Positions 21,554 to 32,905 are shown, counted from the stretch's first letter. The stretch is DNA of 64,000 nt from Paragorgia papillata (GCA_035771165.1 JAWNZC010000368.1:293501-357500); one strand, 5' to 3'. Made by a program: numbers and translations. Notes: a model not told the origin generated them from the letters alone.

Positions 21554-22926
21554 CTATGGGTGGTACTGCCCTTGGATACGCCCTCGGCACTCCAAGACGT
21601 CTTGCTGGTTCACTTGCAAGTTCAGTCGCAACCGGTCTTCTATGTCACAGGTTCGTTGCGCGCGTTTTATCCAGAAGAGGCGTTGTTGCTCGATCTCTTT
21701 GGTTGTCAGCGGCCCTTTCACACGTCGGTTTGAGTTGCGAGAATTTAACACGAATCTCGAGACCCATGCACAAACTCTCAAGACATTGCGTAGCTCAAAG
21801 TTTTCCAGGATCTTGTCGAAACTGTCAGTCACTTCGACGGTTGAAGCAAAAAGCTCTCGAACAACTTTGGTTTTTGCGTCACTTTTACCTTGGAAGCTTT
21901 CGTTGCAAAATCTGGAGGCCACTTCCCTTGCTCAGATAGCCATTCTGGTCCGTCCCACCAAAGCTTGTTTCCTTTCACTTCACCCCCTCTGCTTCCAAGG
22001 TCCGCAGGATTCTCTTGTGTAGGCACGTGACGCCCCTGGAGGTGTTGATTGGATTGGATCTTGCGAACTCGATTCTCGACAAACTGTCTGTGCTCGCCTC
22101 CACCTCTGATCCAATGGAGGGCAACGGTACTATCCAACCAACAATGCACACTCTTTACCGGAAATCCATCCAACGCCTCTTGCACGTTAGTAACGAGGTT
22201 AGCTGCCATATGCGCCGACACAAGCTCGAGACGTGGGATTGTCAGTCCTTGTTTCGCCAACCTTGCCTTTGCTGTCACAAGACCTTGAGTCACCCCGGAG
22301 GTTTGTCTGACGATCGCATAAACAGCACTCGACACACCCTTAGCACTCGCGTCGCCAAAGGCGTGGAGTTCAATCGACTCGACGTTTTCTTGAAACTCGG
22401 CCAAAGTCGTTGGTGCAGTCACTTTGCTGGGTAGTAGTTGTTCCCATCTGAACCACCTTTTTACCAACTCATTTCCCAATGGCGCATCCCACGCTGACTT
22501 GGTTTGGCACGCCTCTCGATACACGAAATTCCCTTGCAATGTTAGAGGAGATGCAAGTCCAAGCGGATCGTAGATTTTGGCTAGTTTTTGTAAGACTCCT
22601 CTCTTGGTCGTCGTCGCCTTTCCTTCCGGAATTACCACACTGATCTTGTCGTCACCTTTGGACCAAGAGAGACCAAGAAGACTGCAGTCTCCCCCACTCG
22701 GTGTTCCAAGTTGTTGTTTGGCGAATGTTTGGTCACTGGTCACATTTACTGTCGCTTCTTCCAACTCTACTGCATTCGAATGCCACTTATGGAGTGTGAA
22801 CGTTGCATGACTGAAGATCGTGGTTGCTTCTTGCTTTAATTGCAGCGCTTCTTTAACCGTCGTCCCACCACTGATAAGATCATCTACATAGAGGCTCTTG
22901 CGAAGCTCTCTTACTACCTCTGGCAT
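21554..22926 (-). pseudogene. BEL/Pao reverse transcriptase palm end, RNase H and connection
   Basis: LYVDDLISGG is the catalytic YVDD of the reverse transcriptase. Downstream come AFGDASAKG, RLELVSA and CWLDSTVAL, the acidic residues of the Pao RNase H-like domain, and NPADLGSRG. A frameshift near 21900 moves the end of the region into another frame (21922-21554). Confidence 0.88.
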
Positions 22927-23137
22927 ACGGCTTTCCCATGCACGACTCTAAATGATGCTCGATCACACCTCCAAGCAGGAAAGGAGAAGGTGCGAGACCA
23001 AACAGGGCTCGAGTAAATCTCAAAGTCTCAAGTTCTGAGTGTTCGTTGATCCTCCAATGAAACCTGAGTGCATCTCGCTCAGCCTCTTTAATTCGCACTT
23101 GCAGAAATACTTGTTTAAGATCTCCCGTCACTATCAC
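22880..23137 (-). pseudogene. BEL/Pao reverse transcriptase middle segment
   Basis: VTGDLKQVFLQVRIKE carries the first Asp of the RT active site, and LRFTRALFGLAPSPFLLGG is the following conserved block. It is cut off upstream by the insertion 23141-23997 and shifts frame near 22925. Confidence 0.85.
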
Positions 23138-23140
23138 TGG

Positions 23141-23997
23141 TTAGTATAATTTCATAGTGGAAAAGAGGCTTTCCAGCTTTCTGATTGGTCCGCTCAGCGG
23201 TGAATCTGAGGTGATAGTCACCGCCTAGCGCGGTGACTATTACATCACAAGAAATTGTTCTTCAAAAGTAGTTTTGGAAAAGAGACTGGTACTTATTCAA
23301 CACTTCACTGACTTTACTCGTTTCAGTCTCCCCCTCGGAGTTGTCATTTTGAAGTATAAGATTTTAGAATTTGTCGATTCATTGAAGTGTTGATTTTTTT
23401 TTCAAAATGGGGTCTGTAGTTTTTGAGACAAACTAAAGAGCATAATACTGAAAACATTTATCACTGAGATGTTGTACATATCAAATATCGTAAAAACAAA
23501 ACTTTATAAAGGTAAGGAAGTATATTTTCTATATTTCTTTGTATTTTTTGTATGTTTTGGGTAGATTTTGGTCGTAGCGATGTTTTCGAAAAATTCGACA
23601 TGAGTGAAGAACATATTGAATATGAATTAAGTGCAAAAAAGCCGTAACACAGGATCCAAAACACCAGAATAAAAGTCTTTTTAGCATATATTTGAATGTA
23701 TGTACAAGTTCAATTCCAAAGTAGGATGTTGTTTACTCTTTTTTTGAAATTATTTACTGACAAAGACTGTGGCATGCTAACATCGTCTGTGAATAAACAT
23801 AATCACCACTGTTAAAATGAAAGCAGTTGTTTAAAAGTTTTTGTTTCAACGTTATTTGTTTTTTATCAACCTCTGAAATTATACTAAAACAATTAGTCAC
23901 CTCAGTCTCGGTGACTATCGGTGTATTTACCTCGCCGCTTCGCGGCTCGGTAAATATTCACCGATAGTCACCTCGACTTCGGTGACTAATTGTTAAA
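23141..23997. mobile_element. 857-bp composite element (TIR body plus terminal palindrome) inside BEL RT
   Basis: The body is bounded by TTAGTATAATTTCA (23141) and TGAAATTATACTAA (23874-23887). Joined to it is a palindrome AACAATTAGTCACC ... GGTGACTAATTGTT (23889-23994) with inner CTCGCCGCTTCGCGGC. It separates two halves of the RT domain, so it inserted after the retrotransposon. A relative in reverse orientation is at 32187-32484. Target duplication is at most 3 bp (TGG). Confidence 0.8.
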
Positions 23998-25945
23998 TGG
24001 AAACGCATTCTCACCAGAACATTCCAAAACCGGTTCTGAAGAGGTGGACCTGCGTTCAGGCATTGGTTAAGACTCGGAGCATCTGGATGCGCCCGGGCAG
24101 ATGCGTCGTAGACGATCCTCAACTTCGTTGATTCTGCAGCTTCTCTAACAACGGGCTTGTGTGGGATGTCGAAATCTATCCCATGTGATTGTTGGTTAGC
24201 GATCTCCACGATACCCTCTGCCTTTTGCTTCTCGATGATTTCTGCATAGCGGTCAGTTCGGTCTTGTGTAGCTTGTGTTGCAGGTTGGCAAGTCTTCGTA
24301 AACTCCCATCTCGATTTGTTGGAAGAGGAGGGTGGTTGCCCTTCCACGGAAGCCCAGTCTCGTACCAACCGTGCTCACTTCGCACAAGCTGCTCGCGGAA
24401 CTCAGCGTAGACTTCGCGTTGATCATGTTCAGGTGAATCTGCAAGGCCCAGAACATCAAGTCGGCACAGCTCTTCGTTGTCTGTTTGACTTGTTTGCTTC
24501 AATAACAAGGCGGTGTAGTCGATCTCCTTCCCCTGGGCTATGATGGTCCACCCAAACTTCGTCTTTTCGGCCACTGGTTCTCCGGTCTCACCAACTCGAG
24601 GTCGCTCCCCAGTTTTGATCCGCATGTAGTCACTCGCTCCCAATATGAGATGGACTGGAAGCTTTGGTTTGTCGTCGTTGTCGTCCATCTGGATTCCTTC
24701 GAGATGTTTGTAATTGTTTATCAGTTCCTGATAGTTCGGGTTATCAATCATAAGCAGTTCTCCCTTGTCAATTTTTGTCACGTTCACATTTATTTTGAAT
24801 TTCCCATTGAGAGCTTCGATTTCCACCGTTGAAATCTCCATTTCCTTGGTCACGGTGCCAAGCATCATCTCTATGCGTCGTACTTCATTGCGATGGTTGC
24901 GCTTTGGAAGACCGTCTAGTAACGCGACTGAAGCATACGAGCTCCCTGCTCCAGTGTCTAAGAGCGCTCGACACTTCAACCCTTCGACGTCCACGACCAC
25001 TACTGGATACACCAGCGGTCCTTCACTTGTTCCTGCTCCTGTAAGGAGAGGCTCTTCCTTGTTGCAAATGGAAGTATGATGCTTTAGATTACAATTCTGG
25101 CAGTTGCTGCTTTTGCACTCTGATGCACGATGTTTGCTACCGGTACAATTAAAACAGAGCTTTTTTTGCGCCAGGAGTTTCTTGCGTTGATCTACTGTAA
25201 TCACACGGGTGCAATCTCTGGAGATATGGTCACCCCCCTCGCAGTAAACGCATGCTGGTTTACGACGTTCAGTGTTTTTGGTGTGATAAAACTTGCTTTT
25301 TCCCCAGCTTTTTGAGGAAGGGGCTTTTCGCGGGGATTCACTGACACCGTCCTCTACTGGGTTTATATCTTTCCACTTTTTTAGTGCTACGATCAACTTA
25401 GAAAAGTCCCAGTCTTGCCACCCAGGTTCGCCGCGCACAAGGTCAGCCTTGATGCCCTTAAGCTTCTCTAGCACATTTCGGCTTGTTCCGTTCACTTTCT
25501 CGAGCTTACCGAGAGTTTCCAGTGATTGCACATTGTACAAGAGGGTCTTGTAAAATTCGTGTACTTTGGCCAATTGTTTTTCCTTTTCCACGTTTTCGGC
25601 CGTGCGCTTCACTTGCTCATCCTCTGCGCGCTCAACTGCTTTCTTCTCTTCGTCCATTCTGGTTAAAAGTTGCCGTATCTCCGCAACTTTGCCGTCTGCT
25701 TCGGTCATTTTTGCTTCGACATTTTCGGCCCATTGTCGCACTTCGTCCTCTATCTCGTCTTTTACGAATTTTAATTCTTCGATCTCCTCCTTCAAAGCAT
25801 ACACCGCTACGATTCTTTTCGTTATAGAGGCCTCGTGTCTCGTTAATGCTTCTCTGTTACGTGAGGCAATAGCTTCGTCACATTTGCCAAGGGTCAGATT
25901 TAACGCCTTGATTTTCCCAGTCAACTCGGCGAGTTTAGTTTCCAT
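23998..25945 (-). pseudogene. BEL/Pao gag, protease and start of RT
   Basis: The ATG at 25945 opens a 589-residue frame: a long coiled-coil-like gag (Glu/Lys-rich, residues 1-200), three zinc knuckles (CVYCEGGDHISRDC, CFNCTGSKHRASEC, CQNCNLKHHTSIC), then the aspartic protease motif ALLDTGAGSSYAS. The frame ends at 24176. The first part of RT (FDIPHKPVVRE, LRIVYDASARA) lies in another frame, 24368-23998, so one frameshift occurred near 24330. Confidence 0.9.
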
Positions 25946-25998
25946 ATTGTTGTCTCCACACAGGTTCTTGCTCTTGGTCGAGCTCTAAATCACAGATG

Positions 25999-26016
25999 AT
26001 CCCGTCGGAGGTGCCA
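25999..26016 (-). other. primer binding site candidate of the BEL/Pao element
   Basis: The minus strand reads TGGCACCTCCGACGGGAT three bases inside the 5' LTR. It begins TGG, as expected for pairing with a tRNA 3' CCA end. I cannot name the tRNA with confidence. Confidence 0.65.
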
Positions 26017-26019
26017 CTA

Positions 26020-26360
26020 TGTCGGGGATTGCCTCCCTGTTCGGCCAACACTTCACAAAATCACAATCACTTTTTCTTGGTTTATTTCTCTTCTCTCTCG
26101 AATCACAGTCCTAGACACACTACACACAAAATCCTCTCTATCACGCACACACGCACTCTTCTCATACCAACGCTTTTATCTCATGACCTGATTGGCTACT
26201 GCCCTAACCTAAAAGGATTACAAATACCTTACACTTAAATTGTTGCGAATGTTGATATTAGTTTTCATTACTTAATCTAATACCTAAACCTAACTTAACC
26301 TAATTTTAATCTCTCACGTTCGTAATTCACCTACTGACATAAATGACCCAGTCTCCGACA
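26020..26360 (-). repeat. 5' LTR of the BEL/Pao element
   Basis: 341 bp, the same termini as the other LTR and nearly identical over its length. It should carry the promoter for minus-strand transcription. Confidence 0.9.
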
Positions 26361-26479
26361 CAAGCCCAATTCTGATAGGTGGAGGCCTGGCACGTTTCTT
26401 ATCGATAGAGTAGATACCCCTAAATGATCTGAGACTCGTGTGTGTAAATGGCGAGCCGTTTAACAAACAGCACGAGATC

Positions 26480-26690
26480 TCATATAATACTCATATATTT
26501 CTAAATTATTTATTGTTTACTGTATTTTATCTCACTCTGGTGATGTTGCGCGATGCGACGAAACGTTACTTCTATACTCTTTAATAAATATTCATATTAA
26601 TATGAGTTTATTTCGTGTTTTATGCTGGACATTAATATTTTATTACGATTATGTTTATTATGAGAACGTCATAAATTGAAAATTTTGATT
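26480..26690 (+). mobile_element. PLE terminus with hammerhead-like core (family 2), plus strand
   Basis: CATATATTTCTAAATTATTT, CACTCTGGTGATG, GCGCGATGCGACGAAACG, AATAAATATTCATATT, then ATGCTGGACATTAATATTTT. It matches 18370-18560 on the other strand. The core has CTGGTGA instead of CTGATGA, so catalysis is unlikely. Confidence 0.6.
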
Positions 26691-26739
26691 GTTGCTGCCA
26701 TTTCACTTTAACTTAGTTTTGTTATTCTACGTTAGTATA

Positions 26740-27065
26740 GTGTTTTCAGCTTGAAGTTGTTTTTACTGTACAAGCTGTCGTAAGTTGTTAAACTCAGAAA
26801 ACTCTGAGCTCCAGACAACACTCGAACCCACAACCTTCCAAATACTAGCCAGACCCTCCAACCATTGAGTCACTAGAACTCAGATGACAGACCGAGATTG
26901 TTTACGATATTTATACCTGGGAACGAGTGAAACCGTACGTGTGTCACAAGTGTTTGTTGGGCTACAAGTTACATTGTGTCAGTTCAATTTTCAGTTAAAT
27001 ATTTTTGTAAGTTTACGACAGCTTGTACAGCAAAAACAAACAAAACTTTAGCGACTTCAAGTTAA
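26740..27065. mobile_element. inverted-repeat unit containing a minus-strand tRNA-SINE
   Basis: ACTGTACAAGCTGTCGTAAGTT (26765) is mirrored near 27010-27035 (ACGACAGCTTGTACAGC). Inside, 26797-26890 on the minus strand shows box A-like CTCAATGGTTGGAGG and box B-like GTGGGTTCGAGTGTT and ends GGAGCTCAGAGTTTTC, the same SINE family as 30822 and 31243. Confidence 0.6.
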
Positions 27066-28734
27066 AAACATCGTACAAACGTGGAAAAAGTGAAAAGGTT
27101 GCACTGAATTTGACCAATTATAAACCAGAAACATTTTCTTGCTATTCACAACAGTTTAAAGTGAAGTCCTAACTCGTGGCAATTAAATAAAATGTACATA
27201 TAAAGTATCTGTCTGTTAGTATGGGGCTCTCTTATTGAAGTCTAGTCTATGCTTCCGTGTTTTTTAATTGTTTTTATTTAATGTAAATAAAAGGATTGCA
27301 CCACAAGTGCGCATAGCAAGTAAAACCATGTAGATTAATTAAGAGTAAGATGTAGATTAAGTCAATAAATACAGTTATTATACTTTATACAGTGAAAGTT
27401 TGTAGTGTATATATTGAACGTCGACACTTTCGTGACTACTTCATGTAAGATCCAAATCTTAGTTTGGGATAGGTTTAAGCACGTGTAGGATTAGAATTAA
27501 TAATAATAATAACGTTTTTATTAAGGCATATCTACGTAGTAGCTTTGCCTTTAAACTTAATCTAGAGAAATAAAGTCTTTCGTAAGGTTTATTGGCTAGC
27601 AAAGTTTTAATCGATCCCGAAAAGGATCCGAAATTATTGTTGTTTCTTAGAGGTGCAGGGCGTTGAAATTCTTCGGGGGAAAGTGGGCTCTGCCAACAAA
27701 CTCGATCTTTGCCCCAAGTTTGGGGCGAGTCAGTCAGGTTTTAAACTGGTCAAACAATTTCTGGTTTACGAACACGCGTAAGCAGGAAAATAGGAAGTGA
27801 CGCGTTAGAGCCTGGGCCCAAAATAGTATCTTGGCAACCGTTCACGCATGCTCAAAAAGAAATATCGAGTTTGTTGGCGGAGCTCACTTTCCGCCGAAGC
27901 CTGCGTAGGTCGGAAAGGGGCTCTGACTCGCAGGGTAACTATACCGGTACAATGTAGTGTCATACAATGTATGTCATGTCTTGTCGAATGACGTCATGAC
28001 ACTGCGTTATGTGACTACAGCTACAGTGCTTTACCAGTATCGTCTATCTTTTAGTGCTAGGACATAATTATTGGCAAAGTATTCTAGTAGCTGTAGACTG
28101 TAGTCATAGGCGTACGAGAAAAATTTTGTACGGGGACTGAATATAACTTGCCTGAATAAATGTTGACGTCATATGACGTCATCTTGTGGGACTATCTATT
28201 AATTTTCATTGTTGGTCCTGCTTCTCCGAGATTATTTTAAAATTGAGTCTCTGAAAGTATTTCCTGCATTTTCAGGGCTCTAATCTTGTATGCTTGCTCG
28301 TGGCATCGCGTGGGATTCGAGCTGGTTAATTGGCGTTTTTAAAGTAACACAGTTTCCTAAATTTAAACCGCGTGAATATGGTTCTCACTTCTCAGGCAAA
28401 GAAATTACAGGGGCGACACGTTGCATGATGGTAAATAAGAAAGAAAGGAGAGAAGAAACGAGCTTGCAGCTGGGTACGAGGTTGTGAGTTGATGTTGTGA
28501 TGTTACAAAACTGCTTTATTAGCTTACTGATTTAGGATTAAGGCTAGCGTAAGAGTTCGGTTTAGAGTTATATTTAGGGTTAGAGTTTGATTTTGAGTAT
28601 GGATTAGAAACGACATAGTGACTAAATTGTTTTTAAAGTATGACGTCATAACATCAACTGAGTGCAGAATAGCCAACATATCCTCCTACCAGAATTACTA
28701 ATAATCAGCAAGTGTCCTAGGGGAGAGCACTGCT
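27066..28734. other. no gene recognised; small inverted repeats
   Basis: AGTGGGCTCTGCCAACAAAC (27680) pairs with GTTTGTTGGCGGAGCTCACT at about 27868-27890, marking a short TIR unit. Degenerate TTTAGGGTTAGAGTT runs occur near 28560-28600. The ORF at 28290-28487 is unrecognised. Confidence 0.4.
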
Positions 28735-29075
28735 GGCGTGTGCTGTTAGCGCGTTGCCTCTCACCAAAAAGTTAAGCCCGGTTAGACGGGGTTAGTACTT
28801 GGATGGGTGACTGCTTGGGAATGACTCCGTTGTCGTGCTCGGAACTTATGTGAGTAGAGTTGTAGTTGATCTCTCCTGTGCTTCGAGGGTTTTTCAGTAC
28901 TGGGTTTTCCTTCCTTCCTCCGCAAAATAACCCCGACATCTTAGCTGTGTTCCGTGGTCTGAACTGTGTTGTATGGCGGCTGCCTGGAGCGCCTTTGATA
29001 TGCCAAGACACGGCCACGTTGATCTGCGTCCTTCGTAATTCAGCCGCTGGTGGCAAATAAGGATGATTAGCCCCA
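28735..29075 (+). mobile_element. 5S rRNA-derived SINE
   Basis: AAAAAGTTAAGCCCGG followed by GGTTAGTACTTGGATGGGTG and CTGGGAAT-like sequence is the internal promoter region of 5S rRNA (box A, intermediate element, box C), with a short insertion and several changes. A body of about 230 bp unrelated to 5S follows (TTTTTCAGTACTGGG ... GCCGCTGGTGGC). This is the structure of SINE3-type elements transcribed by RNA polymerase III. It is not a functional 5S gene. Confidence 0.8.
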
Positions 29076-29224
29076 GTCCTTTATCTTTAACCTATGGTCT
29101 TTAATTACCGATAGTAGGTAATTGTAGGTAATTCTCTGTCCCACATGCGGGTTGTTAAACGTTCTTTCCGTGGGTTGCCGGGAGGGGGGTTGTGATCAGG
29201 TTAATATGATATAATTACCTGCAG

Positions 29225-29367
29225 ACGAAGACCTTCCTGATGAAGAAAATCCCAGTGAAGATGCGGAGGAAGAAAACATCATCCAGCCAGTTGACGAAGC
29301 GGATAGCAGTGATGAAGCCGAGAACATAGATGAACTAGTGCGGAGAGAACTTTCTCAGCGCATGTGA
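29225..29367 (+). CDS. acidic C-terminal exon
   Basis: After acceptor TTACCTGCAG the phase-1 frame encodes 47 residues ending in TGA (29365-29367). They are very rich in Glu and Asp (LPDEENPSEDAEEENIIQ) and close with ELVRRELSQRM. The good acceptor, the biased composition and the clean stop support a real last exon. The phase agrees with the death-domain exons upstream on the same strand, so it might end that gene or a neighbour, but a 9.9-kb distance full of transposons separates it from the nearest plausible host sequence. Confidence 0.45.
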
Positions 29368-29436
29368 CAACCTCCAGCGATATTTGGATATAATCAACCT
29401 GGAAACCACGCTGTATTCTGCATGCCAGGCTTGAAA

Positions 29437-29927
29437 GTGCTATGAAACGAAATATTGAGGTTTGTCTTATTTTAATGAACACTTAAAATAGTAGAGTAAC
29501 ATCTTTTGCAAACTTTTTCGTTTCTTTGCTTCGTTCTTGGAATTTTTCAGTTTGTTTGATATGCAAATTAATATTTTGACGTCACACGTGCATAATGTGT
29601 TATCGAAAAAGTTATATATCTTTGCTATTATCAAATATAATAATCATTTGAAGACCGACATGTTTAGTGTTGTGGACGAAACACATCCATGCTTCATTCA
29701 AATTAATTTGGTTTGATAATAGAAAATATATCTAACCTTCTCCGGTAGCTCATTATGCATCCACGACGTCAAAATGTTTAATTTGCATATCAAACAAATT
29801 AAAATATCTCCAGAACGAAGCAATGAAAGGAAAGGAAAAACTGCAAAAGATGTTACTCTATAATTTTAAGTGTTCTTTCAAATAAGACAAACTTAATTTT
29901 CGTTTCATAGGCACTTTAAATACTACC
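29437..29927. mobile_element. long-TIR MITE, AAAGTGC family, copy 1
   Basis: The left arm contains AAAGTGCTATGAAACGAAAT, AACATCTTTTGC, TTCAGTTTGTTTGATATGC and TATATATCTTTGCTATTATC. The right arm is its mirror and ends TTTCGTTTCATAGGCACTTT. Arms of about 200 bp meet near 29680. Confidence 0.8.
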
Positions 29928-30059
29928 GTAGAATCCAGCTTAACCCCTGGCGTGGTACCTTCCCTTCCCGTGTTTCCAGGATGGCTACCACCAGTTTTCC
30001 CCTGTCCACCAATCCAATACCTTCAGCAAATTATGTTTCATCCGACAATGCACAAACAA

Positions 30060-30240
30060 GGGCGTAAGTACTGGGGGTGTATTGGGGGAGAGGGCGACAC
30101 CGACCCACCGCCTCGAATTACCTGTGTTAGGCTGTTCGTGAAATATTATGCAGCATGTGACCTGAGTTATACGATGTAACACTTGCGCATTGTTACCATG
30201 TACTGATCTACACAGTACCGGTACGTTTAAGGTCTTCGTT
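30060..30240. repeat. dispersed repeat fragment, copy 1
   Basis: CGAATTACCTGTGTTAGGCTG through CATGTACTGATCTACACAG matches 44040-44165. It is preceded by GGGCGTAAGTACTGGGGGTG, similar to transposon ends. No coding capacity. Confidence 0.6.
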
Positions 30241-30821
30241 AAGGTTTTCATGGTCATTTCTGTAAAGCGCTCTCAATTCGTCAGAATTTATGCCACAGCA
30301 ATAAAATAGATATCGTTAGAAAGCTATTCATTTGTAGAATACAATGGTGTCTTTGGTTTCGCGATAAACACAAACCGTTAATAGTTGTGAATTTTTTAAT
30401 TAAAACCAGAGGGCTTCACTCGGGGCGACTCGAGTAAAAAGCGTTTTATTTTGCTCAAAATCGTTTTTTGTGACTACCGCTGACCTGTCAGCGGGAGCCA
30501 CAATGTCGGCGTGATCTTGCTTGATTGAGTGAGTGACAAAACGTATCACATTCTAACGTGCTCCCTTGGTTGGTTGTATCATTTTGGGACGTTATTTGGA
30601 ATTATTTCTCTGAAAACTTGGTGTTAAAGGTGAGCTACATACAAAATATATTATATTATAAGCCCTTATGGCGATGAAAATCGAAAACGTTGGCGATCGA
30701 GTCTTTATCTTTTTGGTGACTTTGTTTTTATACGCAGTTTATAGAATTGTGTGGTACGTAAACTCATTAATATCGCTTCACAGGAAACACAACAGCACAT
30801 AAGACTGTAAACAAACTAGCT

Positions 30822-30960
30822 ACCTTGGCTCAGTAACTCAATGGTTAGAGCGTCTAACTATAATCATTAGAAGGTTGCAGATTCAATCCCTGTCTGGGGC
30901 TCAGAAACATTTTCTCACTATTTGAGCTTGACGAACGTCTACTAATTCTTAAACGAAGAT
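30822..30960 (+). mobile_element. tRNA-derived SINE, copy A
   Basis: Box A-like CTCAATGGTTAGAGCG and box B-like GGTTGCAGATTCAATCCC, then GTCTGGGGCTCAGAAACATT and TTTGAGCTTGACGAACGTCT. The same tail occurs at 31320-31365. Confidence 0.65.
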
Positions 30961-31242
30961 ATAAACTCGAGTGAAAGCGTGCTTAACTCTGGCTCTTATC
31001 CCCCGAGTTATCTCCAGCTCATGTGAACGGTTTTACTTTTTTAAGATGGAAATGAACAAACATGGAGATATCTCAGGGGATAGAGATAAACCCTACCCCT
31101 GAGATAACTCACCTCATGATATGATGTACAGTACAGTATCATGATATGATATACCAGTAGGTACAACTCATCATATCACTTCAACTACATCTCATATACA
31201 TGTGCAAACACTATTACTCAGGAGCACATTTGCAACCTTAGC

Positions 31243-31370
31243 TCTCCATCTGAGTCTTGGTAGTTCAATGGTTAGAGTGTCTATCTGGTCATTAGAAGGT
31301 TACAGGTTCAAATTCTCTCTGGGGCTCAGAAACATTTCCTGAGTATTCGAGCTTGAAGAATGTCTACCAA
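31243..31370 (+). mobile_element. tRNA-derived SINE, copy B
   Basis: GTTCAATGGTTAGAGTG and GGTTACAGGTTCAAATTC stand in place of boxes A and B, followed by TCTGGGGCTCAGAAACATT and GAGCTTGAAGAATGTCTAC. It is more diverged than copy A. Confidence 0.65.
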
Positions 31371-31974
31371 ACGTCTGTTACATTATGCCATTGCGAAAGA
31401 ATCCAACCTGAGCAACCATATTTGATTAATAACTAAGGCTGACTTCAAGAATGGTCTCATGGCAAATAAAAATTGAAATGCCGATGGGGAAAGTTATATT
31501 ATTATCAAACATAATTCTAAATTGAGTGGTATATCAGTTGAAACAAATTTTGTATCCATTTACTGGGGTTAGTTTGAGAAGCAATATTGGAACTGTCTTG
31601 TATGGTGAATTCATACAGTATATATAGTAAGATAAGGCAGTCTGATATAAAGGTATTGGGAAACACTTCCAGGTTGGTATACAGTTCCAGTGGTGTCAAT
31701 GATAGATCAAAACATTAATAGATTGTGAAAGGCTTTGTAGATTTTAGGATGAATTTGGTCTGCTTGCTGGTTTTGTTGAAGTAGGTCTCATGTTGATGTA
31801 CTACTACTCATCATTAAGATTAAATTCTTATGTTATATTAAATATACTTCATTCTTTTTCAATTTTTAGTCTTGATGTAGATGTGGTTTGACTTCAGTAA
31901 ACAATGCATGTTTACCACAATCTGTTTTACGATGACTTAAATCAGTTAAATGGCTGACATAATGGTATTGGGTT
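31371..31974. other. no gene recognised
   Basis: AT-rich unique-looking sequence; the ORF at 31517-31699 (minus) is unconvincing. Confidence 0.35.
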
Positions 31975-32186
31975 TAAAGTGTTTAATATAAAATGAAAAT
32001 TACGTCTGACTTATTGAAAGAACTCTTGAAATGACAAAGTTACATCTTTTACAGTTTTTGGTTTCCTTGCTTCATTTTTGAGATATTTCAGTTTGTTTGA
32101 TATGCAAATTAAACATTGTGATGTCACATGTGATGTGCAAAATGAGTTATTGGAGGAGGTTATATATCTTAAGTTTGCTATTATTA

Positions 32187-32484
32187 TTTAACAATTATTC
32201 ACCAAAGGTGAGGTGAATATCGGTGAATAACAACGAGACAAAGTCGAGGTTATCATTCACTGATTTTCTTAACTGAGCCTGAGGGGAATAATTGTTTTAG
32301 TATAAATACACATTTTTGTACTTTTAGGAACAACATTTTCTTCTTCATTTGTTGCATTGACAAATTGGCTGGTGGCCATTTTGAATAAACGCTGTAGGTG
32401 ATTATTGAGAATTAGTCTGAAGTACAGTAATTCAACCAATCAGCGTGTGATTTTCTGTAATCACCTGACTGTGTATTTATACTA
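32187..32484. mobile_element. palindrome-plus-TIR composite element, relative of 23141-23997
   Basis: It begins TTTAACAATTATTCACC, a palindrome closing with GGGGAATAATTGTT, then a body bounded by TTAGTATAAATACAC and GTGTATTTATACTAA. The order is the reverse of the copy in the BEL element. Confidence 0.75.
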
Positions 32485-32486
32485 AA

Positions 32487-32905
32487 CCTAATAATATACA
32501 TGAAAAAATTTCTCAATTCTGATTGGCTGAGAGCAGTGCAGTTTTGAGGAAATACAGTGCAGAAAAAAGGAAATACAGTGCAAATTTTTTATTTTTTTAA
32601 ATTTGTACAAAAATCATTTTTGGCTAGAAAAAAAGCTCTTCCTATTAAATTTTTTCATGTATGTTATTTGCACAAAGCAGTTTGATTGGAAAGATTCCCT
32701 TCATGTTAAATTTTTTCATGTATATTATTAATAAGTAATAGCATGATTTCTTGTGCAATTTGAAAGAAAAAAAACACACTTGTGAGTTTTTCAAAGACCT
32801 CAAATAGCACTCGTCCTTAGGACTCGTGTAATTTTGATAGTCTTTGAAAAACTCACTTGTGCATGTTTTTTCCAAATTGCACTTGAAACCATGCTATTAC
32901 CTATA
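32487..32905. mobile_element. composite element, second copy of 10770-11405
   Basis: It starts AATATACATGAAAAAATTTC, has the mirror TTTTTTCATGTATATTATT at 32711-32729, then the hairpin with GTGAGTTTTTCAAAGACCTC and GTCTTTGAAAAACTCAC, and ends ACCTATACAAATT. It is shorter in the body than copy 1. Confidence 0.75.

Larger units (their letters stand above)
19828..26364 (-). mobile_element. BEL/Pao LTR retrotransposon, complete but degenerate
   Basis: Two LTRs (19832-20181 and 26020-26360) begin TGTCGG and end CCGACA and are flanked by CAAG. The internal region reads on the minus strand as gag, aspartic protease, reverse transcriptase, RNase H, integrase and a C-terminal DUF5641-like region, which is BEL/Pao order. 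The LTRs differ at only a handful of sites and a few short indels, so insertion was fairly recent. The coding region nevertheless holds several frameshifts, stops and an insertion. Confidence 0.93.

Noticed and set aside
20182..26000. Plus-strand ORFs across the BEL element as separate genes.
   Set aside because: They are shadows of the minus-strand gag-pol; the domain motifs are all on the minus strand.
28560..28610. TTAGGGTTAGAG motifs suggesting an interstitial telomere.
   Set aside because: The units are degenerate (TTTAGAG, TTAGGG, GTTTGA) and few. A true TTAGGG array is not present.
28735..28835. A functional 5S rRNA gene.
   Set aside because: Only the central promoter region is conserved, the 5' third is missing or changed, and a non-5S body follows.
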